64,000 nt of DNA from Alteromonas marina (GCF_000808575.1 NZ_JWLW01000018.1:19257-83256), one strand, 5' to 3'. Positions 27,324 through 39,025 are shown, counted from the stretch's first letter. The notes: generated by a model not told the origin, from the sequence alone. Numbers and translations are program-made.

Positions 27324-27424
27324 TGCAAGATTAGGTTTCTTCTTTCCGAAATCAGGTGCTAAAAACTGAAGAGGTTCGCGGCAAAGCCATAGATAATACG
27401 ATTTTTTCAGGCTTGAGTATGAAG

Positions 27425-27697
27425 TTAAAGAGGAACTTTTATTTTTAATGGGCGTTTAGCCACGCAACAACATGGAAGAATCTCATCGTCGTCAATGAAG
27501 GCTAGGGGATCGGTAGTGTACTCAACTTCGCCTTCAATAAGTTTTGTTCGGCATGCACCACAAAAACCTTCACGGCAATGGTAGTGAATATGAACGTCCG
27601 CTTCTTCAAGGGCGTGTAAGAGGGTTTTATCTTGGGGGGCAATAATCGCCCCCACATCGACAACGTCGATGCGGAGTGATTTATCGTTACTACTCAT
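27425..27697 (-). CDS. yfaE: 2Fe-2S ferredoxin of the YfaE type
   Basis: This 90-residue plant-type ferredoxin has the cluster-binding pattern CREGFCGAC (C-x4-C-x2-C) near residues 40-48 and the fourth Cys in the ILPCCCVAKRPL segment. It lies 12 bp downstream of nrdB, which is the E. coli arrangement. There YfaE supplies electrons to rebuild the diferric-tyrosyl cofactor of NrdB. No terminator-like hairpin separates the two, so it is probably part of the nrdA-nrdB operon. Confidence 0.92.
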   Translation of the reverse strand: MSSNDKSLRIDVVDVGAIIAPQDKTLLHALEEADVHIHYHCREGFCGACRTKLIEGEVEYTTDPLAFIDDDEILPCCCVAKRPLKIKVPL

Positions 27698-27709
27698 TAA
27701 GCTGTAGTT

Positions 27710-28840
27710 TTACAGCTCAAAATCAGCAAAGTCATCTTCGCTTACAGCAGAATCGATCTGTCCTACCAGATAAGAACTGATTTCAGACTCTTGAGGTGCC
27801 ACCTGCACATTGTCTGAGTTCAGATAGTTGTTCATCCATGGAAGTGGATTACTGCTAACCTCAAATGGCATGTCTAGGCCAATGGCAGACATACGCTGGT
27901 TAGCAATATACTCGACGTATTGGCAAAGAATTTCCTTGTTCAGACCAATCATTGAACCGTTTTGGAACAAGTAGTCAGCCCACTGCTTTTCTTGCTCAAC
28001 GGCGTTCATAAAGATAGCACGCGCTTCTTCTTTACATTCTTCTGCAATTTGCGCCATTTCAGGGTCATCTTTACCCTTAGCCCACAAATTAAGGATATGC
28101 TGTGTTGAAGATAAGTGCAGATTCTCGTCACGGGCAATCAAACGAATAATCTTAGAATTACCTTCCATCAGCTTCCGCTCAGCGAAAGCGAATGTGCAGG
28201 CAAAAGACACGTAGAAACGGATTGCTTCCAGTGCGTTCACCGAGTTCATGCATAGGTAAAGCTTCTTCTTAAGCTCATACATGTTGATAGTGTGTGCAAC
28301 ACCATTCACTGTATGTACGCCTTCACCCTGTGTCTGCCAAAGCTGAGTGGCGAAAATGAGATCATCGTAATATTTAGAAATATCAGCAGCACGTCGCTTA
28401 ATTTCGTCATTCACTACGATATCTTCGAATATTTCGCTTGGGTCTGAGAACAAGTTTCTCAAAATATGAGTATACGAACGTGAGTGAATAGTCTCAAAGA
28501 AAGACCATGTTTCAACCCAAGTTTCTAACTCTGGTAGTGAAATAATAGGCAAGAACGCGATGTTCGGACTACGGCCTTGCACCGAATCTAACAGGGTTTG
28601 GTACTTAAGGTTTGAAATAAAGATGTGCTTTTCTGGGTCGGTTAGTTTTTGAAAATCAACACGGTCGCGAGAAACGTCAACTTCTTCAGGGCGCCAAAAA
28701 AAGCTAATTTGCTTCTCAATAAGCTTTTCGAATATGGCATGCTTTTGCTGGTCGTAGCGTGCAACGTTTACGGGGTTACCGAAAAACATCGGCTCGATCA
28801 ATGGATTAGTACTTTGCTGATTAAACGTAGTGTATTTCAT
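27710..28840 (-). CDS. nrdB: Class Ia ribonucleoside-diphosphate reductase beta subunit NrdB
   Basis: At 376 residues (the E. coli length) this subunit carries the diiron site and stable tyrosyl radical. [20 protein letters not shown] near 112-131 includes two metal ligands (Glu, His) and the radical Tyr of [22 protein letters not shown] near 237 contains further ligands. The acidic C-terminus DDFADFEL is the tail that docks on NrdA. It follows nrdA after 122 bp and is followed by the yfaE-type ferredoxin. Confidence 0.97.
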   Translation of the reverse strand: MKYTTFNQQSTNPLIEPMFFGNPVNVARYDQQKHAIFEKLIEKQISFFWRPEEVDVSRDRVDFQKLTDPEKHIFISNLKYQTLLDSVQGRSPNIAFLPIISLPELETWVETWSFFETIHSRSYTHILRNLFSDPSEIFEDIVVNDEIKRRAADISKYYDDLIFATQLWQTQGEGVHTVNGVAHTINMYELKKKLYLCMNSVNALEAIRFYVSFACTFAFAERKLMEGNSKIIRLIARDENLHLSSTQHILNLWAKGKDDPEMAQIAEECKEEARAIFMNAVEQEKQWADYLFQNGSMIGLNKEILCQYVEYIANQRMSAIGLDMPFEVSSNPLPWMNNYLNSDNVQVAPQESEISSYLVGQIDSAVSEDDFADFEL

Positions 28841-28962
28841 GATGGCCTAACTAAAAACTTAATGATTAACGCGTATTATTGTTTGTGTTCTTGCTGCGAA
28901 ACGTTAATGGCAAATGCAGTTAACTCCTTTTATGCATTTGCCATTTAAACAGGGGGCGTGTT

Positions 28963-31284
28963 CTAAATCTTACACGCACCACCTGCACAATCATCATCTT
29001 CCTCTACAACCACTTCCTCTTGACGTGGCATAGGCTCGCTCGCTTTAGCATCGAGAGCAGAGGTGTCTGACGCGCCGTCGCGAGTGTTATGATAGTAAAG
29101 TGTTTTAACGCCCAGTTTATACGTAGTAAGAAGGTCCTTAAGAAGAAGCTTCATTGGTACCTTGTTACCTTCGTAACGGCTTGGATCGTAGTTGGTATTC
29201 GCTGAGATAGTTTGGTCGATAAACTTCTGCATGATACCAACAAGTTGTAGGTAACCATCGTTTGAAGGAATATCCCAAAGTAGCTCATATTGGTCTCTTA
29301 GCGTTTCGTACTCAGGTACAACTTGCTTAAGAACACCATCTTTGCTCGACTTAATGCTGATAAAGCCACGCGGTGGCTCAATGCCGTTTGTCGCGTTAGA
29401 AATCTGAGAAGACGTCTCTGACGGCATTAATGCTGACAGCGTAGAGTTACGCAAACCGTGAGTTTTGATTTCTTCACGAAGTGCATCCCAGTCGTAATGA
29501 AGTGGTTCATTACATACGCTGTCAAGATCTTTCTTGTAGCTATCAATTGGCATGATGCCTTGAGAATAGGTGGTTTCGTTAAACTTAGGACACGCACCTT
29601 TTTCTTTAGCAAGATTGTTCGACGCTTTAAGTAGATAGTACTGCATTGCTTCGAACGTGCGGTGAACTAGACCGTTCGCGCTGTGATCAGAATATTTAAC
29701 GCCATTTTTAGCAAGGTAGTATGCAAAGTTGATAACACCAACACCCAGCGTACGACGTCCCATTGTTGCGTTATACGCAGCAGGAACAGGATAGTCTTGG
29801 TAATCAAGCAGGTTATCTAGCGCACGTACTGCAAGGTCAGACAGCTCTTCAAACTCGTCCAGTGATTTAATCGCACCTAAGTTAAACGCTGACAGCGTAC
29901 ATAGTGCAATTTCACCATTCTCATCATTAACGTGCTGAAGCGGCTTAGTAGGTAGCGCAATTTCAAGGCACAGGTTGCTCTGACGAACTGGCGCAACTTC
30001 TGGGTTAAACGGGCTGTGCGTATTACAGTGGTCAACGTTTTGTAGATAAATACGACCTGTGCTTGCACGCTCTTGCATGAACAAGCTGAATAGCTCCATG
30101 GCTTTAATTTGCTTTTTGCGGATGCTGTCGTCGTTTTCGTATTTAACGTATAGCTCTTCAAACTTCTCTTGGTCAGCGAAGAAGGCATCGTAAAGACCAG
30201 GCACGTCAGACGGGCTGAATAGTGAGATGTAGCCGTCTTTCATCATGCGCTGGTACATTAGTTTGTTGAACTGAACGCCGTAGTCTAGGTGACGTACACG
30301 GTTTTCTTCAACACCGCGGTTATTCTTAAGCACTAATAGTGATTCTACTTCCATATGCCAGATAGGGTAGAACAACGTAGCAGCGCCACCACGAACACCA
30401 CCTTGTGAACAGCTTTTAACGGCTGTTTGGAAGTATTTGTAGAATGGAATACAACCCGTATGGAATGCTTCACCGCCGCGAATAGGGCTACCTAGTGCGC
30501 GAATACGGCCTGCATTAACACCGATACCAGCACGCTGACTTACGTATTTAACAATGGCACTTGCCGTTGCATTGATTGAATCTAAGCTGTCGCCGGTCTC
30601 GATAAGTACACATGAGCTAAACTGGCGAGTAGGCGTACGTACGCCAGCCATAATAGGTGTAGGCAACGACAGCTTGAATGTTGAAGCAGCATCGTAGAAG
30701 CGGCGAATGTAGTCCATACGCGTCGCTTTGTCATAATTTGCGAAAAGACAGGCAGCCACTAAGATATATAGGAACTGTGCACTTTCGTAAATTTCACCAG
30801 TAACACGGTTTTGGACCAAGTACTTGCCTTCAAGCTGCTTAACTGCGGCATAGCTGAAATTCATGTCTCGCCAATGGTCAATGTACGTGTCCATCTCAGC
30901 AAATTCTTCAGGCGTGTAGTCTTCAAGCAGGTGCTTATCATACTTGCCCATATCAACCATCTTACTTACATGCTCAAGTAGGGCAGGCGGCTCAAATTGA
31001 CCATAGGCTTTTTTGCGAAGGTGGAAAATGGCCAAGCGCGCAGCTAGGTATTGATAATCTGGCGCATCGGTAGAGATTAAATCTGCTGCTGATTTGATCA
31101 GGGTTTCGTGGATCTCACTGGTGTTAATACCATCATAGAACTGAATCTGTGCCTTGATTTCAACTTGTGAAACAGAAACGTTTTTAAGTCCTTTCGCTGC
31201 CCATGTAACGACTTTGTGAATTTTCTCTAAGTCGATGGACTCTTTTTCACCGTTGCGTTTGGTGACGAATAAGTTGTTGTTCAT
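28963..31284 (-). CDS. nrdA: Class Ia ribonucleoside-diphosphate reductase alpha subunit NrdA
   Basis: From the ATG at 31282-31284 the product is 773 residues and begins MNNNLFVTKRNGEKESIDLEKIHKVVTWAA, aligning with the start of E. coli NrdA and its ATP-cone. The frame stays open 120 bp further upstream but without family similarity. Active-site and specificity landmarks include TPTRQFSSCVLIETGDS, NLCLEIALPT, and the glycyl-barrel region ALMPSETSSQISNATNGIEPP. The C-terminus DDDCAGGACKI carries the shuttle cysteine pair. It reduces all four ribonucleoside diphosphates with NrdB. Its long leader holds NrdR-box-like pairs. Confidence 0.97.
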   Translation of the reverse strand: MNNNLFVTKRNGEKESIDLEKIHKVVTWAAKGLKNVSVSQVEIKAQIQFYDGINTSEIHETLIKSAADLISTDAPDYQYLAARLAIFHLRKKAYGQFEPPALLEHVSKMVDMGKYDKHLLEDYTPEEFAEMDTYIDHWRDMNFSYAAVKQLEGKYLVQNRVTGEIYESAQFLYILVAACLFANYDKATRMDYIRRFYDAASTFKLSLPTPIMAGVRTPTRQFSSCVLIETGDSLDSINATASAIVKYVSQRAGIGVNAGRIRALGSPIRGGEAFHTGCIPFYKYFQTAVKSCSQGGVRGGAATLFYPIWHMEVESLLVLKNNRGVEENRVRHLDYGVQFNKLMYQRMMKDGYISLFSPSDVPGLYDAFFADQEKFEELYVKYENDDSIRKKQIKAMELFSLFMQERASTGRIYLQNVDHCNTHSPFNPEVAPVRQSNLCLEIALPTKPLQHVNDENGEIALCTLSAFNLGAIKSLDEFEELSDLAVRALDNLLDYQDYPVPAAYNATMGRRTLGVGVINFAYYLAKNGVKYSDHSANGLVHRTFEAMQYYLLKASNNLAKEKGACPKFNETTYSQGIMPIDSYKKDLDSVCNEPLHYDWDALREEIKTHGLRNSTLSALMPSETSSQISNATNGIEPPRGFISIKSSKDGVLKQVVPEYETLRDQYELLWDIPSNDGYLQLVGIMQKFIDQTISANTNYDPSRYEGNKVPMKLLLKDLLTTYKLGVKTLYYHNTRDGASDTSALDAKASEPMPRQEEVVVEEDDDCAGGACKI

Positions 31285-31577
31285 GTTACTGGCCGTTTTT
31301 CTGTTAGCGCTTGAAGCGTGGACTATCATGAGCCCATTTTCGTTTTTAATTTTAATTGTGGGCGCTGTTATCGAACTTGGCTCACGCCAGATAACTACAC
31401 ACACTAAAGCGGCCTAAACCAATACTGGACGTATAAAGTAGAGACTGCCTTTTTAATTCTTTACTGCTTTGTATTTTCAGCGAGGTTAACGTTGCAGGCC
31501 ATAAATGACACCACCAAAGATGATCTGCAGATCTGTTTGATCCCGAAAATCTGTGTTGGGATCGCGTGCTGAATTAA

Positions 31578-31625
31578 ACACAAGATAGTGAGGTTTTGAC
31601 TTGATTGCAACCCAATATCTGGTGG
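31578..31625 (-). promoter_or_regulatory. Weaker pair of NrdR-box-like sites
   Basis: ACACAAGATAGTGAGG (31578-31593) and ACCCAATATCTGGTGG (31610-31625) resemble degenerate NrdR boxes. Their starts are 32 bp apart, exactly the offset seen in the strong pair upstream. The pair lies about 294 bp before the nrdA start. Confidence 0.45.
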
Positions 31626-31776
31626 TATTTCGAGCACTCAATCTGGCATGAAATTTATGTTAGTAACAACTAACTTTTTAGCGTTCTACAAGCGTAAAAT
31701 ATCTGGAATGCAAGCGTTTTAAAGAAAATCTTAATCGTAAAAATTAATTTATTCTTAGAATTAAGTTTTTATATAA

Positions 31777-31824
31777 ACACGATATATGGTGTTTAAAATA
31801 TCGCCGCAGCCCAATATATAGTGT
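31777..31824 (-). promoter_or_regulatory. Strong pair of NrdR boxes
   Basis: ACACGATATATGGTGT (31777-31792) and GCCCAATATATAGTGT (31809-31824) match the NrdR-box pattern (acaCwATATwtwGtgt). They lie with a 16-bp spacer and a 32-bp centre distance, about three helical turns, as known for NrdR operators that switch off nrd genes when dATP is high. They end just before the ubiG stop codon. Confidence 0.78.
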
Positions 31825-31828
31825 TAAA

Positions 31829-32533
31829 TTAACTTTGCGCTACTGTATATAGTAAGTAGTTTACGTCTACATTATTAGACGAAAGATAAAAGCCCTGCGA
31901 AATTGGGTCCATGTGCAAACCCGTCATATCACGGGGTAAAAGACCTGCTTGGTCTGTCATCGACATAAGTTCAGACGGCTTTATAAATTTACTGTGATCG
32001 TGGGTGCCTTTTGGAACCAGTTTAAGGATATATTCCGCTCCTACGATCCCCATCAGATACGACTTTAGGTTTCGGTTAAGCGTAGAAAAGAAAACATGGC
32101 CACCAGGCTTAACCAACTTAGCACAGGCCAGCACAACAGAAGCCGGGTCGGGTACATGCTCCAACATTTCCATACAGGTCACCACGTCGAACTGTCCCGC
32201 ATTTGCTTCTGCGAATGCTTCGGCAGTTGAACATACGTAGTCAACTTTTACACCTGATTCTAAACCGTGCAGCTTCGCTACTTCTAACGAGGCTTCTGCC
32301 ATATCTAAACCTGTTACCGTCGCGCCTGCACGTGCCATAGACTCTGCTAGAATACCGCCACCACAGCCAATATCGACGACCTTTTTGTCAAACAGGCCTT
32401 CACTGTGTTGATTAATGAAGTCTAAGCGAAGTGGGTTAATAAGGTGCAATGGCTTAAATTCACCTTCTGGATCCCACCAGCGAGAAGCGAGTTCAGAGAA
32501 CTTATTGATTTCTTGTTGATCGACGTTCGTCAT
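31829..32533 (-). CDS. ubiG: Ubiquinone biosynthesis O-methyltransferase UbiG
   Basis: This 234-residue SAM-dependent enzyme carries out both O-methylations in ubiquinone synthesis. The family start [33 protein letters not shown] is clear, followed by the SAM-binding loop [27 protein letters not shown] near 49-75, and [21 protein letters not shown] near 150. Length agrees with E. coli UbiG (240). It is divergent from gyrA and upstream of the nrd operon on the same strand, the same arrangement as E. coli. Confidence 0.96.
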   Translation of the reverse strand: MTNVDQQEINKFSELASRWWDPEGEFKPLHLINPLRLDFINQHSEGLFDKKVVDIGCGGGILAESMARAGATVTGLDMAEASLEVAKLHGLESGVKVDYVCSTAEAFAEANAGQFDVVTCMEMLEHVPDPASVVLACAKLVKPGGHVFFSTLNRNLKSYLMGIVGAEYILKLVPKGTHDHSKFIKPSELMSMTDQAGLLPRDMTGLHMDPISQGFYLSSNNVDVNYLLYTVAQS

Positions 32534-32835
32534 GAGTAAAACAGTCCTTAATCTATCTCTTTTTAAGATATCGTAAATTAAGGTTATGTTTCACTGTTTT
32601 TAAACAGAAATAGGCAAATTATAAGAAGGGGTGAACGAAAAATAATCGCTTGCCTTTTAGTTGATTAATAAGCGTAATTAAGCGCTACATAATTCTGTCA
32701 TCAAGTGGTACACTCGAAGCACGATTATGACCCACATAATAATAACAGTGCGCTCCCACGCCTTGTTTTCACAATGATGTGAAGCGAAGTGCTGGATAAC
32801 GCAGAACAAACCAAGATAAAGGGATTAAGCAGTTT
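32534..32835. other. Divergent intergenic region ubiG / gyrA
   Basis: These 302 bp contain no ORF of substance and no strong hairpin. They must hold the promoters of gyrA and ubiG, and perhaps supercoiling-sensitive elements. I could not single out sites with confidence. Confidence 0.5.
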
Positions 32836-35550
32836 ATGTCTGATAACGCTAAAGAAATCCTCCCCGTTAATATTGAGGAAGAGTTAAAAAACTCTTACCT
32901 TGATTACGCGATGAGCGTTATTGTCGGGCGAGCCTTGCCTGACGTAAGAGATGGCTTGAAGCCAGTGCACCGTCGTGTGCTGTTCGCAATGAACGAACTG
33001 AAAAACGACTTTAACAAGCCATACAAAAAATCTGCCCGTGTGGTAGGTGACGTAATTGGTAAATATCACCCTCACGGTGACTCTGCAGTTTACGACACTA
33101 TTGTTCGTATGGCGCAACCGTTCTCGCTTCGCTACATGTTGGTAGACGGTCAAGGTAACTTCGGATCGGTAGATGGCGACTCAGCTGCTGCGATGCGTTA
33201 TACCGAAGTTCGCATGGCAAAAATTGCGCACGAATTACTCGCCGATTTAGATAAAGAAACCGTTGATTTCGTACCTAACTACGATGGTACAGAACATATC
33301 CCTGAAGTATTGCCTACGAAGGTGCCTAACCTTCTTGTTAACGGCTCGTCGGGTATCGCGGTTGGTATGGCGACGAATATTCCGCCACATAACCTCACCG
33401 AAGTGATCAACGGCTGCGTAGCGTTAATACAAGATCCATCAATTACCATTGATGATCTAATGACCCACATTCCAGGTCCTGACTTCCCAACGGCTGCAAT
33501 GATAAGTGGTCGTAAAGGTATTGAAGATGCGTATCGCACAGGTCGCGGTAAAATTTATCTTCGCGCTAAGGCGGAAATTGAAACTGACAGCAACGGCAAA
33601 GAAACCATTGTTGTTAACGAGATCCCTTACCAGGTTAACAAAGCGCGTCTTATTGAAAAGATTGCTGAACTGGTAAAAGAAAAGCGCATCGAAGGCGTTT
33701 CTGCACTGCGAGACGAGTCTGATAAAGACGGTATGCGCATTGTTATTGAAGTGAAGCGAAACGAGTCTGCAGAGGTTCTACTTAACCACTTATATGCCAA
33801 TACCCAGCTTCAGACGGTATTCGGTATTAACATGGTTGCGCTTGATAACGGTCAGCCAAAGGTATTTAACCTTAAAGAAACGCTTGAAGCGTTTATTCTT
33901 CACCGTCGTGAAGTGGTTACTCGTCGTACCGTATTTGAATTACGTAAAGCTCGCGACCGTGCTCACATCCTTGAAGGTTTGGCGATAGCGCTTGCGAACA
34001 TCGACCCAATTATCGAGTTGATTAAAGCGTCACAAAGCCCAGCAGACGCCAAGAAATCGCTTGTAGCACAAGGTTGGGACTTAGGTGATGTAGCGCAAAT
34101 GCTGGAGCGCGCAGGCGATGACGCTGCACGCCCTGATTGGCTAATGCCAGAATTTGGTATTCGCGACGGCAAGTACTATCTGACAGAACAGCAAGCGCAA
34201 GCTATTCTTGACCTTCGCTTACACAAGCTAACAGGTCTTGAGCACGAGAAAATTCTAGAAGAGTATAAGCAACTTCTAGAGATCATCGCAGAACTTCTTC
34301 ACATCCTAAATAGCCCAGAGCGTTTGATGGAAGTGATTCAAGAAGAACTTGAAAAAGTACGTGATGAATTTGGTGATGAACGTCGTACTGAAATTACGGC
34401 AGCAAGTCACGATATTGATATTGAAGATCTTATAGAGCAAGAAGATGTTGTAGTAACGCTTTCTCGCGAAGGTTATGTGAAATATCAAAAGCTTACAGAC
34501 TACGAAGCACAGCGTCGTGGTGGCCGTGGTAAGTCAGCAACCAAGATGAAAGATGAAGATTTCATCGAAAGATTATTGGTAGCTAATACCCACGATCACA
34601 TACTTTGCTTCTCAACCCGTGGTCGCTTGTACTGGTTGAAAGTGTATCAATTGCCGTTTGCTAGCCGTAATGCGCGCGGACGCCCAATTGTTAACATTCT
34701 ACCGCTTGAAGAAAACGAACGTATTACTGCTATTCTTCCTATTAAAGAATTTGAAGAAGGCAAGTTTGTACTGATGGCAACGGCAAACGGTACAGTTAAA
34801 AAGACTGACCTAAGCCTATACTCTCGCCCTCGTTCAAGCGGTATTATCGCTGTTAACCTGAACGAAGGTGATGAGCTGATTGGTGTTGATATCACTCACG
34901 GTGATGACGACATAATGTTGTTCTCTGACGCGGGTAAAGTAGTTCGCTTTAACGAGAAGCTTCGCGACAGCGAAACCGGTGAAGTTAAGCGTGACCCAGA
35001 GACGGGTGAAGAGCTTCTGGCACTTCGTCCAATGGGAAGAACGGCAACAGGTGTTCGCGGTATTCGTCTGCAAGATGGACAAAAAGTGGTATCACTCATT
35101 GTTCCAAAAGGCGATGGTCCAATCCTGACAGCTACAGAGAATGGTTTCGGTAAGCGTACTCCGCTTGAAGATTACCCTGCGAAGAGCCGTGCGACACAAG
35201 GTGTTGTATCAATTAAGGTGTCTGAGCGTAACGGTAAAGTGGTTGGTGCGGTTCAGGTAGACGAAACCAACGAAATTATGCTTATTAGTGACCAAGGCAC
35301 ACTGGTTCGTACCCGTGTGGGCGAAGTGTCAGTAGTAGGCCGTAACACACAAGGGGTTCGCTTGATACGTACAGTAGAAGGTGAACACGTTGTAGGGTTA
35401 CAGCGTATTGAAGAAGTGGAAGAGTTACAAGAACTCGATGAGGACGGGAACCCAATCATTTCTGAAGATACGCCAGAACAAGCAGAAACTGCTGTTCAAG
35501 AGCAAGTGAACACCGCAGAAGACGGTGACGGCTCAACGACAGAAGAGTAG
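32836..35550 (+). CDS. gyrA: DNA gyrase subunit A
   Basis: This 904-residue subunit performs DNA cleavage and religation in gyrase. The catalytic Tyr lies in [11 protein letters not shown] (about 122). The quinolone-determining region [17 protein letters not shown] carries the drug-sensitive type Ser and Asp. The GyrA box appears as QRRGGRGK in the C-terminal beta-pinwheel, which is needed for DNA wrapping. The protein is slightly longer than that of E. coli (875), with an acidic tail rich in Glu, Asp and Thr, typical of marine relatives. It is monocistronic, with a hairpin downstream. Confidence 0.98.
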   Translation: MSDNAKEILPVNIEEELKNSYLDYAMSVIVGRALPDVRDGLKPVHRRVLFAMNELKNDFNKPYKKSARVVGDVIGKYHPHGDSAVYDTIVRMAQPFSLRYMLVDGQGNFGSVDGDSAAAMRYTEVRMAKIAHELLADLDKETVDFVPNYDGTEHIPEVLPTKVPNLLVNGSSGIAVGMATNIPPHNLTEVINGCVALIQDPSITIDDLMTHIPGPDFPTAAMISGRKGIEDAYRTGRGKIYLRAKAEIETDSNGKETIVVNEIPYQVNKARLIEKIAELVKEKRIEGVSALRDESDKDGMRIVIEVKRNESAEVLLNHLYANTQLQTVFGINMVALDNGQPKVFNLKETLEAFILHRREVVTRRTVFELRKARDRAHILEGLAIALANIDPIIELIKASQSPADAKKSLVAQGWDLGDVAQMLERAGDDAARPDWLMPEFGIRDGKYYLTEQQAQAILDLRLHKLTGLEHEKILEEYKQLLEIIAELLHILNSPERLMEVIQEELEKVRDEFGDERRTEITAASHDIDIEDLIEQEDVVVTLSREGYVKYQKLTDYEAQRRGGRGKSATKMKDEDFIERLLVANTHDHILCFSTRGRLYWLKVYQLPFASRNARGRPIVNILPLEENERITAILPIKEFEEGKFVLMATANGTVKKTDLSLYSRPRSSGIIAVNLNEGDELIGVDITHGDDDIMLFSDAGKVVRFNEKLRDSETGEVKRDPETGEELLALRPMGRTATGVRGIRLQDGQKVVSLIVPKGDGPILTATENGFGKRTPLEDYPAKSRATQGVVSIKVSERNGKVVGAVQVDETNEIMLISDQGTLVRTRVGEVSVVGRNTQGVRLIRTVEGEHVVGLQRIEEVEELQELDEDGNPIISEDTPEQAETAVQEQVNTAEDGDGSTTEE

Positions 35551-35596
35551 GGATAGGGCGCAGGTATCCATACTTGCGCATTATCAGTGTTCTTTC

Positions 35597-35622
35597 AAAC
35601 AAGCGGCTTTAGCCGCTTGTTT
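35597..35622 (+). terminator. Hairpin after gyrA
   Basis: A perfect 12-bp stem (AAACAAGCGGCT / AGCCGCTTGTTT) with a 2-nt loop lies 46 bp after the gyrA stop. Only a short T stretch ends it, so it may attenuate rather than stop transcription. Confidence 0.6.
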
Positions 35623-35693
35623 ACCTAATAGACCCGCAAAACGTTTAACAAAGCGGGTCAAACGGTAATTATCTACAGGTGTTGAAAAACGCG

Positions 35694-36779
35694 ATGAAAG
35701 AGGTTTTTAACTTTAGTGCTGGCCCCGCCATGCTTCCAAAAGAAGTTATGGAAAAAGCACAATCAGAATTTACAAATTGGCGCGATTTAGGCTGCTCGGT
35801 CATGGAAGTTAGCCATCGTGGTAAAGACTTCATTGAAATAGCGGCAAAAGCCGAGCAAGATTTGCGAGAATTGCTGTCCATTCCTTCCAACTACCATGTG
35901 CTGTTTACGCACGGTGGTGGTCGCGGGCAATTTGCGGCTGTCCCTCTTAACTTATCCAAGGCCGATGACACTAGTCTGCATTTAGTCAGTGGCTCTTGGT
36001 CAAAGGGAGCGGTAGACGAAGCAAATAAATACAATCGTGCCGTTGTTGTGGGTCAAGTATCTGAAAAAGATGGCCTACATTATATTGCGCCACCTCAGTT
36101 GAGCGACATAGATCAATCTGCCGCGTATTACCATTTCTGTCCAAATGAAACCGTTGACGGAATTGCTTTCGATTGGCTACCAGAGTCAGGCAAGGTGCCA
36201 CTGGTTTCTGATATGTCTTCGACAATATTGTCACAGCCGTTAGATGTAGCAAAGCATGGCGTCATATACGCTGGAGCACAAAAGAATATTGGACCAAGCG
36301 GCTTATCAGTTGTTATTGTTCGCGAAGACTTGGTTGGCAAAGCACGTAAAGAAACGCCCTCTATCTTCGATTATGCATTAGCGGCAAAGTCTGACTCTAT
36401 GTACAACACACCGCCAACGTTCTCATGGTACTTAGCGGGGCTTGTATTTGAATGGCTTAAAGATATGGGCGGCGTTGACGCTATGGCTAAACGCAATGCT
36501 GAAAAGGCGGCGTTATTGTATTCAGCTATCGATAGCTCTGATTTCTATTCAAGTAAAGTTCACCCTGACAACCGTTCAAAAATGAACGTGCCGTTTCATT
36601 TAGCCAATGCTGAACTCGACGGATTGTTCCTAAAACAGTCACAAGAAGCAGGGTTACTTGCTCTTAAAGGGCATCGTTCAGTAGGGGGCATGCGTGCCAG
36701 TATTTATAATGCAATGCCAGTAGAGGGCATTGTTGCGCTAGTTGAATTTATGCGCGAATTTGAAAGAGTGAATGGATAA
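35694..36779 (+). CDS. serC: Phosphoserine aminotransferase SerC
   Basis: From the ATG at 35694 the product is 361 residues (E. coli 362) and begins [19 protein letters not shown], the family start. An upstream GTG at 35679, nearer to an AGG, is also in frame. The enzyme makes phosphoserine from 3-phosphohydroxypyruvate and takes part in pyridoxal phosphate synthesis. The PLP-binding Lys is in [12 protein letters not shown], and [20 protein letters not shown] and [17 protein letters not shown] are characteristic. It overlaps aroA by 8 bp, starting the classic serC-aroA-cmk-rpsA-ihfB order. Confidence 0.96.
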   Translation: MKEVFNFSAGPAMLPKEVMEKAQSEFTNWRDLGCSVMEVSHRGKDFIEIAAKAEQDLRELLSIPSNYHVLFTHGGGRGQFAAVPLNLSKADDTSLHLVSGSWSKGAVDEANKYNRAVVVGQVSEKDGLHYIAPPQLSDIDQSAAYYHFCPNETVDGIAFDWLPESGKVPLVSDMSSTILSQPLDVAKHGVIYAGAQKNIGPSGLSVVIVREDLVGKARKETPSIFDYALAAKSDSMYNTPPTFSWYLAGLVFEWLKDMGGVDAMAKRNAEKAALLYSAIDSSDFYSSKVHPDNRSKMNVPFHLANAELDGLFLKQSQEAGLLALKGHRSVGGMRASIYNAMPVEGIVALVEFMREFERVNG

Positions 36780-38067
36780 AATGGAGCAGTTAACATTAGA
36801 CCCGATTGCAAAAGTATCGGGAGAGGTCAATGTACCTGGCTCAAAAAGTCTGTCTAACCGCGCACTACTGCTTGCCGCGTTAGCTGAAGGTGAAACTGAA
36901 TTAACCAACTTGCTAGATAGCGAAGATATTGAGCATATGCTTAATGCACTCACCAAATTAGGCATCAACTACCGCTTGAGCGAAGACAAAACTCAATGCG
37001 TTGTTCAAGGTAACGGTGGCGCGTTCAACGTAGCTGAGCCACTAGAGCTTTTCCTAGGCAATGCCGGTACTGCAATGCGACCTTTGTGCGCTGCACTCGC
37101 TGCTAGTAACGTCGACACAGTACTTACCGGTGAACCGCGTATGGAAGAGCGTCCAATTGGTGATTTAGTGGATGCGCTGCGCGAAGCTGATGCTGACGTC
37201 ACCTATCTCAAAAACGAAGGTTTCCCGCCGCTTCAAATTAAGGGTAAAACTTTAAACGGTGGCGAAATGTCGGTAGACGGCAGTGTATCTAGCCAGTTTT
37301 TAACTGCTCTTTTGATGGCTGCGCCGTTATTTTCAGGTGATGTGACTATTCGTATAAAAGGTGAGTTGGTTTCTAAGCCTTATATCGATATCACGTTAGA
37401 TACCATGGCAAAGTTCGGCGTTACAGTTGTAAATGATAACTACCAAACGTTCACGGTTTCTGGTGACGCTAAGTATATTGCGCCGAGTAAATTTATGGTA
37501 GAAGGCGATGCATCGTCAGCGTCTTACTTCCTTGCAGCCGGTGCCATTAAAGGTGGAACGGTACGCGTAACCGGAATTGGCCAAAACAGCATTCAAGGTG
37601 ACATTCGTTTTGCTGATGTACTCGAGGCCATGGGAGCAACGGTGGTTTGGCACGATGAATATGTTGAAATAACGGGTGCGCCGCTTAAAGGCGTGAACAT
37701 GGATATGAACCATATTCCAGATGCAGCGATGACCATTGCTACGACGGCATTGTTTGCTGAAGGTCCAACTACCATGACCAACATTTATAACTGGCGTGTC
37801 AAGGAAACAGACCGTCTAGCGGCTATGGCCACTGAGCTTCAAAAGTTGGGGGCGAAAGTAGAAGAAGGGCACGACTATATTAAAGTGTGGCCAACTGACT
37901 CGCTAAAACATGCTGAGATAGACACGTATAACGACCATCGTATTGCCATGTGTTTCTCGCTTGTTGCACTAAGCGATACGCCGGTAACAATAAACGACCC
38001 GGGCTGCACGCGCAAAACGTTTCCAGACTACTTTACCCGCTTTAAAACACTGTATAGCAATCAGTAA
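36772..38067 (+). CDS. aroA: EPSP synthase AroA
   Basis: This 431-residue enzyme makes 5-enolpyruvylshikimate-3-phosphate from shikimate-3-phosphate and PEP. Family signatures include [19 protein letters not shown] near 22, [17 protein letters not shown] near 93, and the C-terminal [17 protein letters not shown] and [16 protein letters not shown]. The GNAGTAMRP motif is of the class I, glyphosate-sensitive type. The first ATG overlaps serC by 8 bp; a second ATG three codons later (36781) could also serve. An inverted repeat at 38148-38174 lies before cmk. Confidence 0.97.
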   Translation: MDKMEQLTLDPIAKVSGEVNVPGSKSLSNRALLLAALAEGETELTNLLDSEDIEHMLNALTKLGINYRLSEDKTQCVVQGNGGAFNVAEPLELFLGNAGTAMRPLCAALAASNVDTVLTGEPRMEERPIGDLVDALREADADVTYLKNEGFPPLQIKGKTLNGGEMSVDGSVSSQFLTALLMAAPLFSGDVTIRIKGELVSKPYIDITLDTMAKFGVTVVNDNYQTFTVSGDAKYIAPSKFMVEGDASSASYFLAAGAIKGGTVRVTGIGQNSIQGDIRFADVLEAMGATVVWHDEYVEITGAPLKGVNMDMNHIPDAAMTIATTALFAEGPTTMTNIYNWRVKETDRLAAMATELQKLGAKVEEGHDYIKVWPTDSLKHAEIDTYNDHRIAMCFSLVALSDTPVTINDPGCTRKTFPDYFTRFKTLYSNQ

Positions 38068-38235
38068 AGTGTGGCAACGACCTTGCGTAATCGTGTAAGG
38101 TCTTGGTCACATAACGCGTAACCGCGCCATATTTATCCAAATGTACAATGCCACCGCTAGTAGGTGGCATTGCTTATCTTGAACTAAAGCGTATAATTGC
38201 GCGCGATTTTTAGTAATTTAAACGATGGAGCAGGT

Positions 38236-38907
38236 ATGCATTCCACACCCGTAGTCACGGTTGACGGTCCTAGTGGTGCAGGTAAAGGTACGTTAAGTAG
38301 CTTACTGGCAAAGAAATTAGGGTGGCACTTTCTAGATAGCGGCGCAATTTACCGCGTATTAGCAGTTGCCGCACTACACCACGACCTTCCGTGTGATGAT
38401 GAAGAATGTGTTGTTCCTCTAGCAACCGGTCTTGATGTTAGTTTCGAGACGAATGGCGATACCACTCGCATAATCTTAGAAGGCGAAGACGTTACCGACG
38501 ATATTCGCACCGAAGAAGTTGGCGCTGTTGCGTCGAAAGTTGCGGCATTACCCCGTGTGCGCGAAGCACTACTTCGCAGACAGCGCGCTTTCCAACAAGA
38601 TCCTGGTCTTGTTGCTGACGGTCGCGACATGGGTACGGTGGTATTTCCCGATGCGCCTGTAAAGATTTTCCTTACAGCAAGCGCAGAAGCCCGTGCTGAA
38701 CGCCGTTATAGCCAGTTGAAAGCAAAGGGCATGGATGTTAATATTGCGCGCCTTTTAACCGATATCAAGGCAAGAGACGAGCGCGATACACAACGTGCGG
38801 TGGCTCCTTTGGTACCGGCACAAGATGCAGTAATTATAGATTCAACGGACTTGGATATTGACCAAGTCTTTGAAAAAGCGATGGATATTATTTCCTCACG
38901 CCTTTAA
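38236..38907 (+). CDS. cmk: Cytidylate kinase
   Basis: From the ATG at 38236 (GGAGCAGG just upstream) the product is 223 residues. It phosphorylates CMP and dCMP with ATP. The P-loop is [20 protein letters not shown] near 10. [14 protein letters not shown] and [34 protein letters not shown] match the NMP-binding and lid regions. The longer frame from 38197 adds 13 residues without family similarity. It follows aroA by 168 bp and precedes rpsA, as in E. coli. Confidence 0.96.
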   Translation: MHSTPVVTVDGPSGAGKGTLSSLLAKKLGWHFLDSGAIYRVLAVAALHHDLPCDDEECVVPLATGLDVSFETNGDTTRIILEGEDVTDDIRTEEVGAVASKVAALPRVREALLRRQRAFQQDPGLVADGRDMGTVVFPDAPVKIFLTASAEARAERRYSQLKAKGMDVNIARLLTDIKARDERDTQRAVAPLVPAQDAVIIDSTDLDIDQVFEKAMDIISSRL

Positions 38908-39025
38908 TGACGAGAGCTGATCGCATCCAAAGCAGTGTTGCTACAGGAAGTGGCGACTAATTTTAATAACCCCGCGTTATCCGGATAAGAAGCGTGGATA
39001 TCAACTTAAAAGTTATTTGAGACTT

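Larger units (their letters stand above)
31285..31828 (-). promoter_or_regulatory. Long nrdA leader with palindromes
   Basis: The 544 bp between ubiG and nrdA carry no convincing gene. Reading toward nrdA, they hold a strong NrdR-like box pair (31777-31824), a weaker pair (31578-31625), a hairpin with GATCCC/GGGATC arms (31539-31563) and the 12-bp perfect palindrome GATCTGCAGATC (31522-31533). A leader this long suggests layered regulation or more than one promoter. Confidence 0.55.
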
